The translations under genes and the position numbers were made by a program. Source: Alphaproteobacteria bacterium (lineage in GTDB: Bacteria > Pseudomonadota > Alphaproteobacteria > GCA-2731375). From it: DNA of 39,473 nucleotides. The DNA lies in assembly GCA_030746635.1 (NCBI GenBank), contig JASLMH010000020.1:1-39473 (forward strand), in the 5' to 3' direction. The notes beneath the pieces are model-generated. The model saw only the letters and a program-made list of their open reading frames with translations, did not search any database and had not been told where the DNA came from. Of the stretch, positions 33,647 to 39,473 are shown piece after piece. The stretch's first letter is position 1. Each line of letters starts with the position of its first letter.

Positions 33647-33692
33647 CACCTTGGGAGCGGTTGCTAGTAACTTCTTCCAAGGTGTTCTTTTT
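33647..33692 (+). terminator. Probable intrinsic terminator downstream of ftsZ
   Basis: CACCTTGG (33647-33654) pairs with CCAAGGTG (33677-33684) and is followed at once by TTCTTTTT. The 22-nt loop contains GTTGCTAGTAAC, which can fold as a second stem with one G-U pair. It lies 61 nt after the ftsZ stop and would separate ftsZ from lpxC transcription. The remaining 118 bp up to lpxC show no clear promoter to my eye. Confidence 0.65.
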
Positions 33693-33810
33693 GCAGGATT
33701 TTTCTTGTTGAGAGGGCGGACATCCGAAGTTTCGTGGTTTGTTTCGTGGATCGGGGCGCGGATGGGTGGGCAGAAGAACTTGGACGAGAAACCTTAGCAG
33801 AGTACGTGGT

Positions 33811-34758
33811 TTGATTTCCAAACAGCAGCATACCCTGAAAAACCCGATCAACTGTTCGGGCGTTGCCCTGCATAGCGGCGCCAGGGTCGCCATGACACTG
33901 CTGCCGGCGCCGGCGGGTAGTGGCATTGTCTTCCATCGCAACGACATCGGTGGCGCCGATGCCGAGGTGGCGGCGCGCTGGGACACCGTCAGCGACACCA
34001 CCATGAGCACGACCGTGCGCAACCAGGCCGGCGTGTCGGTGGCGACGGTCGAGCATCTTATGGCGGCGTTGTCCGGCTGTGGCGTCGACAACATCCGGAT
34101 CGAACTCGACGGCCCGGAAGTGCCGATCATGGACGGCTCGGCCGCGCCCTTCGTGTTCCTGGTCGAATGCGCCGGTCTGGCGCCCCAGGAGGCCCGCCGC
34201 CGGTCGGTCCGGGTCTTGAAAAGGATCGATATCGAGGATGGCGAACGGCGGGCGGCAATACTGCCTTCGTCGGGTTTTTCGGTGTCGTTCGAGATCGATT
34301 TCGACTGTCCCGCGATCGTCGAGAAGAATGGCTTCTTCGATCTGCACAACGGCGGCTTCAAGCGCGAAATCTGTCGCGCCCGGACCTTCGGCTTCGAACG
34401 GGACGTCAGCCAGCTGCTGGAGATGGGGCTGGCCCGCGGCGGCTCGCTGGATAATGTCGTGGTCGTCGGCCGCGACGACGAAATCCTGAACGAGGACGGT
34501 TTGCGTTATGGCGACGAGTTCGTGCGCCATAAGGTGCTGGACTGCGTCGGCGATCTGTATCTGGCCGGCGGTCCGCTGCTGGGCCATTTCGCCGGCGTGC
34601 GCAGCGGCCACACCATCAACAATCAGCTGCTGCGCAAGCTGTTCGCCGATCCCTCGGCCTGGGAATACAGCTACGATGTGCCGCGGCCGCCGGCCGAGCA
34701 GATCCAGGCCTGGGCGCCCCTGGCCGTGGTCGGGGAGCCGCTGGCGGCCACTGCCTAG
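33811..34758 (+). CDS. lpxC: UDP-3-O-acyl-N-acetylglucosamine deacetylase LpxC
   Basis: The 315-residue zinc deacetylase carries out the committed step of lipid A synthesis. Zinc ligands are H82 (VEHLMAAL), H240 and D244 ([12 protein letters not shown]). Catalytic E81, K241 and H267 (SGHTINN) are all present. The start TTG 33811 ([10 protein letters not shown]) aligns with the usual M-x-KQRTLK opening; upstream in-frame TTG 33739 and GTG 33766 would add a basic extension. No strong ribosome-binding site is visible. The gene ends the dcw region, as in E. coli. Confidence 0.94.
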   Translation: MISKQQHTLKNPINCSGVALHSGARVAMTLLPAPAGSGIVFHRNDIGGADAEVAARWDTVSDTTMSTTVRNQAGVSVATVEHLMAALSGCGVDNIRIELDGPEVPIMDGSAAPFVFLVECAGLAPQEARRRSVRVLKRIDIEDGERRAAILPSSGFSVSFEIDFDCPAIVEKNGFFDLHNGGFKREICRARTFGFERDVSQLLEMGLARGGSLDNVVVVGRDDEILNEDGLRYGDEFVRHKVLDCVGDLYLAGGPLLGHFAGVRSGHTINNQLLRKLFADPSAWEYSYDVPRPPAEQIQAWAPLAVVGEPLAATA

Positions 34759-34889
34759 GCCCCGCTCGCCCCAGGCACTAGTTCCGCGATCGATACGGCC
34801 CGCGCGGCGTCTGGACAGCGTGGCCGACGTGGCCATATGTTGGCCGTAACCATCCCCCGTCACCGCAGCCCTTGTCAGGAGGCCCCGTT

Positions 34890-35441
34890 TTGCCGTTCAG
34901 CGATGCCGCGTCCCGCGATCTGATGCATACCCGTAACCTCGATCTCAGGGCGTACCGGCGCCACGACGGCCTGTGGGACATCGAGGGCCACATCACCGAT
35001 ATCAAACCCTTCGACTACAGCATGCTGGACAGTGAACGCACCGCCGCCGAGCCGGTGCACGACATGTGGTTGCGCCTGACCGTCGACGATGATTTCGTCG
35101 TGCGCGGCGCCAAGGCGCTGATCGACGTCGGCGCCCACGGGCCCTGCCACGAGATCGCCCATAACTATGCCGAATTGGAAGGGCTGCGGGTCGGTCCCGG
35201 CTGGAACCGCGGTATCCGCGAGCGCCTCGGCGGCGTGCGCGGCTGCACCCACCTCAACGACATGTTGGGGCAGATGGCGACCACCGCGATGCAGGCGCTG
35301 TGGGAGGTGGTGGAGGAGCAGCAGGACCAGGGCGATGGCCACCGCCAGCTAGGTCCCGGGCTGCTGAACTCCTGTCACGCCTACGGCGCCACCAGCCCGT
35401 ATGTGAAGGATTACTTCCCCGACTACTACGAAGGCGACTAG
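34890..35441 (+). CDS. DUF2889 family protein
   Basis: The 183-residue protein matches the DUF2889 pattern: MHTRNLDLRAYRRHDGLWDI, EGHITDIKPFDYSM, EPVHDMWLRLTVDDDFVV, RERLGGVRGCTHLNDMLGQM and SCHAYGATSPYV. The conserved histidines and cysteines (C.H.N..., SCHAY) suggest metal or cofactor binding, but no function is established to my knowledge. The start is TTG 34890, 7 nt after AGGAGG (34877-34882), which lies inside any longer frame and so decides the start. Its stop codon interlocks with that of ubiG in a shared CTAG. The 131 bp before it shows nothing further. Confidence 0.82.
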   Translation: MPFSDAASRDLMHTRNLDLRAYRRHDGLWDIEGHITDIKPFDYSMLDSERTAAEPVHDMWLRLTVDDDFVVRGAKALIDVGAHGPCHEIAHNYAELEGLRVGPGWNRGIRERLGGVRGCTHLNDMLGQMATTAMQALWEVVEEQQDQGDGHRQLGPGLLNSCHAYGATSPYVKDYFPDYYEGD

Positions 35442-36187
35442 GATTTTTCCGCCTTGCTGGCGTAGGCCAGATAGTTCACTCGAGGGTCGCGGCACAGGTG
35501 CCAGTCCCGGTCGCCGGGATCGAAGCGGACGCCGGTGACGTCCTCCAGCCGGGCACCGGCGCGGCGCAGATGCCGGCCCAGTTCGGCCGGCTTGCGGAAG
35601 CGCCGCCAGTCGTGGGTGCCGGCGGGCAGCCAGCGCAGCAGGTATTCGGCGCCGACGATGGCGGCTAGATAGGACCGCGTCGTGCGGTTCAGGGTCGACA
35701 GCAACAGGGCGCCGCCGGGCCGGCACAAGGTGACCAGGGCGTCGAGGAATACCGCCAGATCGGCGACGTGCTCGACCACCTCCATGCTGACGACGACGTC
35801 GAAGCTTTCGTTGGCGCCGGCCAGGGCCTCGGCGCTGGCCACCCGGTAGTCGATCTCCAGTCCGGACCGCGCCGCGTGCCGTTGGGCGGCGGCGATGTTG
35901 TCGGCGCCGGCGTCGATGGCGGTGACCTCGGCCCCGAGGCGGCGGAACGGCTCGGACAGGAGGCCGCCGCCGCAGCCGACATCGAGCAGCCGCAACCCCC
36001 GCAGCGGCCGCAGATCGGCCGCTGGCCGGCCGAAATGCCGGCACAACCTATCCCGGCTGTAGGCCAGACGCGGCCGGTTCAGGTGGTGCAGGGGCCGCAT
36101 CGGCCCGTCCGGGTCCCACCATTCCTCCGCGATTTTCTCGAACCGGTCGATCTCCACCGGGTCGACGCTGGCCGCCCCCACGGTCAT
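35438..36187 (-). CDS. ubiG: Ubiquinone biosynthesis O-methyltransferase UbiG
   Basis: The 249-residue enzyme performs both O-methylations in ubiquinone synthesis. The N-terminal EIDRFEKIAEEWWDPDGPMR (12-31) and PLHHLNRPRLAYSRD are diagnostic of UbiG. The SAM site is LLDVGCGGGLLSEP (67-80), followed by VTAIDAG, VVVSMEVVEHVAD, LLLSTLNRTTRSYLAAIVGAE within one block, and the late PAGTHDWRRF. The ATG at 36187 has AAGGGAAG upstream and matches family length; the frame extends 37 residues further without a site. It is divergent from lysC and convergent with the DUF2889 gene. Confidence 0.94.
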   Translation of the reverse strand: MTVGAASVDPVEIDRFEKIAEEWWDPDGPMRPLHHLNRPRLAYSRDRLCRHFGRPAADLRPLRGLRLLDVGCGGGLLSEPFRRLGAEVTAIDAGADNIAAAQRHAARSGLEIDYRVASAEALAGANESFDVVVSMEVVEHVADLAVFLDALVTLCRPGGALLLSTLNRTTRSYLAAIVGAEYLLRWLPAGTHDWRRFRKPAELGRHLRRAGARLEDVTGVRFDPGDRDWHLCRDPRVNYLAYASKAEKS

Positions 36188-36219
36188 CCGTGCTTCCCTT
36201 GTAAGCCAATGGTGCTTTG

Positions 36220-36248
36220 AGTATGTATACGCGCCCTTGCGTCGGCAA
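36220..36248 (-). promoter_or_regulatory. Candidate promoter of ubiG with overlapping inverted repeat
   Basis: On the minus strand TTGCCG (36248-36243), 17 nt, CATACT (36225-36220). The inverted repeat CCTTGC-GTCG-GCAAGG (36235-36250) overlaps the -35. A weak plus-strand pair, TTGTAA (36199-36204), 17 nt, TATGTA (36222-36227), could serve lysC, so the two promoters would overlap. Confidence 0.35.
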
Positions 36249-36291
36249 GGTAGGTCAGCAGGGCCGGCGGCGGATGCCGCTGGGCGAGGGT

Positions 36292-37512
36292 ATGGCACGT
36301 ATCGTGATGAAATTCGGCGGCACCTCGGTCGCCGACATCGATCACCTCCGCAAGGTCGCGGAGCGGGTGGCGCGTGAGGTCGAGGCGGGCAACGAGGTGG
36401 CGGTGGTGGTTTCCGCCATGGCCGGCACGACCAATCGCCTGATCGATTGGGCCGGCGAGATGAGCGTGCTGCACGACGCCCGTGAATACGACACGGTGGT
36501 CTCCTCCGGCGAGCAAATCACCATCGGTTTGTTGGCCATGGCCTTGCAACAAATGGGAATTTCCGCCCGCTCGTGGCTGGGCTGGCAGATTCCCGTGCAA
36601 ACCGACGGCATTCACGGCAGCGCCCGCATCGCGGACATCGACGGCGCCGAACTGGTCCGGCGGATGGCCGAGGGACAGGTGGCGGTGGTCGCCGGTTTTC
36701 AGGGCCTGGGCCCGGACAATCGCATCACCACCCTGGGCCGTGGCGGCTCTGACACCACGGCGGTCGCCATCGCCGCCGCCATCGGCGCCGACCGCTGCGA
36801 CATCTACACCGACGTCGACGGCGTTTTCACCGCCGATCCCAGGATCGTGACGGCTGCCCGCAAGCTTGATAGGATTACCTACGAAGAAATGCTGGAAATG
36901 GCCTCCCAAGGCGCCAAGGTCCTGCAGACCCGATCGGTCGTAATGGCCATGAACCATCGGGTTCGGCTGCAGGTGCTGTCCAGCTTTGCCGATACACCTG
37001 GCACACTAGTGGTAGACGAGGAAGAAATCGTGGAACAGGCGGTTGTCAGCGGCATTACCTACACCAGTGACGAGGCCAAGGTGACGCTTTTGCACGTACA
37101 GGATAGGCCCGGCGTGGCGGCGGCCGTGTTTGGACCCCTGGCCGATGCCAACGTGAATGTCGACATGATCGTGCAAAGCGCCTCGCCGGACGGCACGCAG
37201 ACCGATATCACCTTCACGGTGTCGCGCGCGGATCTCTCGCGGGTGGAGCGGATCCTGGGCGAGAAAAAGGCGGAAATCGGCTGTCAGGACATCATCGCCG
37301 ATCCCGACGTGGTCAAGGTTTCGGTGATCGGCGTTGGCATGCGCAGCCATGCCGGCGTGGCCCAGCGGATGTTCGGCGCGCTGTCCGAGAAGGGCATCAA
37401 TATCCACGCCATTTCCACATCCGAGATCAAGATCAGCGTGCTGATCGGGGCGGAATACACCGAACTCGCCATTCGCAGCCTGCATTCGGCCTATGGCTTG
37501 GATGCGGCGTAG
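36292..37512 (+). CDS. lysC: Aspartate kinase
   Basis: The 406-residue kinase catalyses the first step of the aspartate pathway, feeding lysine, threonine and methionine and the meso-DAP used by MurE. The catalytic domain opens with IVMKFGGTSVAD (4-15) and includes VVSAMAGTTNRL, SSGEQITIGLLA, TTLGRGGSDTTAVA, and IYTDVDGVFTADPR. Two ACT domains follow (VTLLHVQDRPGVAAAVFGPL and VSVIGVGMRSHAGVAQRMF) with GINIHAISTSEIKISVL near the end, which indicates amino-acid feedback control. The ATG at 36292 follows GGGCGAGGG and gives the usual length. Confidence 0.95.
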   Translation: MARIVMKFGGTSVADIDHLRKVAERVAREVEAGNEVAVVVSAMAGTTNRLIDWAGEMSVLHDAREYDTVVSSGEQITIGLLAMALQQMGISARSWLGWQIPVQTDGIHGSARIADIDGAELVRRMAEGQVAVVAGFQGLGPDNRITTLGRGGSDTTAVAIAAAIGADRCDIYTDVDGVFTADPRIVTAARKLDRITYEEMLEMASQGAKVLQTRSVVMAMNHRVRLQVLSSFADTPGTLVVDEEEIVEQAVVSGITYTSDEAKVTLLHVQDRPGVAAAVFGPLADANVNVDMIVQSASPDGTQTDITFTVSRADLSRVERILGEKKAEIGCQDIIADPDVVKVSVIGVGMRSHAGVAQRMFGALSEKGINIHAISTSEIKISVLIGAEYTELAIRSLHSAYGLDAA

Positions 37513-37590
37513 ATATCCGCCGAGGCCGCCGATAGCCGGGCCGGCAGCGATCGCCAGCGGGGCGTATCGACAGGGTCCGAGGACCTCGGC

Positions 37591-39473
37591 ATGAGCGCCG
37601 TTTCGACCGGCCCGCGCATGCTGCTGCGACGGCTGCGCGAGGTCATGGCCGGCCCCGGCAGCCCCCAGGAACGCATGAACCAACTGGTGCATGCCATTGC
37701 CGCCAACATGGTGGCAGAGGTCTGTTCGGTTTATCTGTTGCGCGGCGGCGTGCTCGAACTGTACGCGACGGAAGGTCTGGCCGCCACGGCGGTACACAAG
37801 ACCACCTTGAAGTTCGGCGAGGGCCTGGTCGGCTTGATTGCCCAATCGGCCCGGCCGCTGGCCATCTCGGAAGCCCGCTCGCACCCGAATTTCGCTTTCC
37901 GGCCGGAAACCGGCGAAGAGATCTATCACGGCCTGATGGGCGTGCCGGTGGTCCGGGGCGGCCGCGTGGTCGGCGTTCTGGTGGTGCAGAACCGAACCAA
38001 CCGGGAATACAGCGAAGACGAGATCGAGGCGATGCAGACCATCGCCATGGTCCTGGCCGAAATGGTGGGCGGCGATTTGCAGTCGGAGGCGCCGGGCGTT
38101 GGTCAGTTTGGCTCCGAGGCGCTGCCGCAGCGGTTGAGCGGCCTGATGTTGAACGAAGGTCTGGCCCGCGGCGTCGCCGTGCTGCACGAACCCCGCATCG
38201 TCGTCGAACAGCACGTCGCCGACGACATCGACGTGGAAACCGGGCGCCTGGACCGGGCCCTGGCCGATCTGCGCCTGCAGGTCGATAGCATGCTGCAGGC
38301 GGCGATCGCCGAGCCGGCCGGTGAATCCCGCGACATCCTCGAGACCTACCGGATGTTCGCGCATGATCGCGGCTGGATGGCGCGCCTGCACGAGGCGGTG
38401 CAAAGCGGCCTGACGGCGGAGGCGGCGGTCGAGCGCGTGCAGGTCGACAATCGCGCCCGCATGTCCGAGATCGGCGATGCCTACCTGCGCGAGCGGCTGC
38501 ATGACCTGGAGGATCTGTCGAACCGGCTGATGCGGCACCTGACGCAACATGGCAACAACGGCCAGGATGACAATCTGCCGGCGCGGGCCGTCGTCGTCGC
38601 TCACAACATGGGGCCGGCTGAATTGCTCGACTACGACGTCGAGCGGGTGAAGGCCCTGGTGCTCGAGGAAGGTTCGCCCACCTCGCACGTGGCGATCGTC
38701 GCCCGCGCCCTGCAGATCCCGGTGATCGGCCGTATCGAGCGGCTGCTCGATACCGTCGAAAGCGGCGACGATCTGGTGGTCGACGGCGACAACGGCCAAT
38801 TGTTCGTGCGTCCGGGCGAGGACGCGCTCGGCGCCTTCGAGGCCAACCTGGAACTGCGCCAGGCCCGGGCGGCGCAATACGCCGCCATGCGGGACGAGCC
38901 CGCCATCACGCGCGACGGCTGCATCATCAGGCTGAACATGAATGCCGGCTTGCTGGCGGACCTGCCGCACCTCGAGGAGACCGGTGCCGCCGGCATCGGT
39001 TTGTACCGCACGGAATTGCACTTCATGGTGCGGGCGACCTTGCCGACGGTGGCCACCCAAACCGAGTTCTATAGCCGGGTCATCGAACATGTCGGCGACC
39101 GGCCGGTGGTTTTCCGCACCCTCGATGTTGGCGGCGACAAGATGCTGCCCTATCTCACGCGCCACGACGACGAGGTCAATCCGGCCATGGGCTGGCGGGC
39201 GATCCGGCTGTCGCTTGACCGCCCGGTGTTGCTGCGAATGCAGATCCGGGCCTTGTTGAAGGCGGCCGCCGGCCGCACCCTCAACGTAATGTTTCCGATG
39301 ATCGCCGAGGTCTCGGAGTTCAAGGCGGCCCGGGCGCTGCTGGACCGGGAGGTCGCCCGCCAGCGCCGCATGGGGGAACCCGAGCCCGTCGAAATCCGCG
39401 TCGGGACCATGCTGGAAGTGCCCAGCCTGGCCTGGCAGTTGGGGGCGCTGTTGCCACTGGTCGATTTCGTCTC
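37591..39473 (+). CDS. ptsP: Phosphoenolpyruvate-protein phosphotransferase PtsP (EI-Ntr), 3' end outside window
   Basis: The frame is open for 627 codons to the window edge. EI-Ntr passes phosphate from PEP to NPr and then EIIA-Ntr, a signalling chain for nitrogen and potassium balance. The N-terminal GAF domain (about 15-160: AEVCSVYLLRGGVLEL, GEGLVGLIAQSARPLAI, GVPVVRGGRVVGVLVVQNR) distinguishes it from sugar EI. Next come the EI N-domain, the phospho-histidine H366 in EGSPTSHVAIVAR, and the PEP-binding barrel with GLYRTELHFM, FRTLDVGGDKMLPYL, NPAMGWRAIRLSLDRP and VMFPMIAEVSEF. The ATG 37591 has GAGGA 7 nt upstream. The lysC-ptsP order is usual in alphaproteobacteria. About 125 C-terminal residues are missing, judged from family length. 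Confidence 0.94.
   Translation, partial: MSAVSTGPRMLLRRLREVMAGPGSPQERMNQLVHAIAANMVAEVCSVYLLRGGVLELYATEGLAATAVHKTTLKFGEGLVGLIAQSARPLAISEARSHPNFAFRPETGEEIYHGLMGVPVVRGGRVVGVLVVQNRTNREYSEDEIEAMQTIAMVLAEMVGGDLQSEAPGVGQFGSEALPQRLSGLMLNEGLARGVAVLHEPRIVVEQHVADDIDVETGRLDRALADLRLQVDSMLQAAIAEPAGESRDILETYRMFAHDRGWMARLHEAVQSGLTAEAAVERVQVDNRARMSEIGDAYLRERLHDLEDLSNRLMRHLTQHGNNGQDDNLPARAVVVAHNMGPAELLDYDVERVKALVLEEGSPTSHVAIVARALQIPVIGRIERLLDTVESGDDLVVDGDNGQLFVRPGEDALGAFEANLELRQARAAQYAAMRDEPAITRDGCIIRLNMNAGLLADLPHLEETGAAGIGLYRTELHFMVRATLPTVATQTEFYSRVIEHVGDRPVVFRTLDVGGDKMLPYLTRHDDEVNPAMGWRAIRLSLDRPVLLRMQIRALLKAAAGRTLNVMFPMIAEVSEFKAARALLDREVARQRRMGEPEPVEIRVGTMLEVPSLAWQLGALLPLVDFV

Noticed and set aside
33762-33797. 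A short open frame ([11 protein letters not shown]) ahead of lpxC that could be a leader peptide.
   Set aside because: It is only 11 codons, has no convincing ribosome-binding site, shows no repeated regulatory codons and is not linked to an attenuator structure.
34754-34779. Weak dyad TGCCT...AGGCA at the lpxC stop as a terminator.
   Set aside because: The stem is short with an internal mismatch and there is no T-run.
37006-39165. A 719-codon open frame on the minus strand opposite lysC and ptsP.
   Set aside because: It lies antisense to two strongly conserved genes, has no domain-like motifs and shows the composition expected of a GC-rich shadow frame.

Overview
This 39.5 kb window is high-GC chromosomal DNA from an alphaproteobacterium, most likely of the Rhodospirillales type. 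The evidence is the gene order (amidase - rnpB - mraZ - complete dcw cluster - lpxC, then ubiG/lysC/ptsP), a meso-diaminopimelate-type MurE, a GTTC-N7-GTTC SOS box of the alphaproteobacterial kind, and an FtsZ with a long linker. I see no insertion sequence, prophage module, CRISPR array, tRNA or rRNA. It is essentially core genome, and the less expected items are regulatory sites and odd versions of known families.

Left part (1-9.7 kb): the start of an acyl-CoA ligase-like gene runs off the left edge. It is followed by a secreted thermonuclease-fold protein that has lost its catalytic residues and a membrane-anchored PIMT-like methyltransferase, both on the minus strand. A feruloyl-CoA synthase lies on the plus strand, followed by a paired inverted REP-like element. 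Then come the minus-strand pairs SDR-cysQ and qmcA-nfeD, a divergent small HTH (CII-like) regulator, a Prx5 peroxiredoxin, an orphan DsbD-alpha-like domain and a divergent YqgE/AlgH protein.

Middle part (9.7-15.2 kb): arsR-arsP (metalloid regulator and permease), fdhD-mobA (molybdoenzyme maturation), an AmpD-like amidase and RNase P RNA all run on the plus strand. A long nested inverted repeat lies between rnpB and a convergent SAM methyltransferase. That methyltransferase carries a perfect LexA-type box in its upstream region. Four MraZ-box repeats at an exact 10-nt period precede mraZ.

dcw cluster (15.2-34.8 kb): mraZ rsmH ftsL ftsI murE murF mraY murD ftsW murG murC murB ddl ftsQ ftsA ftsZ lpxC. 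Up to ftsA it is packed with overlaps, mostly 4 nt. Only ftsA-ftsZ (hairpin) and ftsZ-lpxC (terminator) have real gaps. The genes make UDP-MurNAc-pentapeptide, lipid I/II and the septal machinery, and lpxC adds the committed step of lipid A synthesis.

Right part (34.9-39.5 kb): a DUF2889 protein converges on ubiG with stop codons sharing a CTAG. Divergently lie lysC (aspartokinase) and ptsP (EI-Ntr), which runs off the right edge.

Start codons were chosen from ribosome-binding sites, overlaps and family N-termini. Promoter calls are by eye and tentative. A recurrent arrangement, a -10 hexamer exactly 6 nt before an ATG with no Shine-Dalgarno, suggests several leaderless mRNAs.
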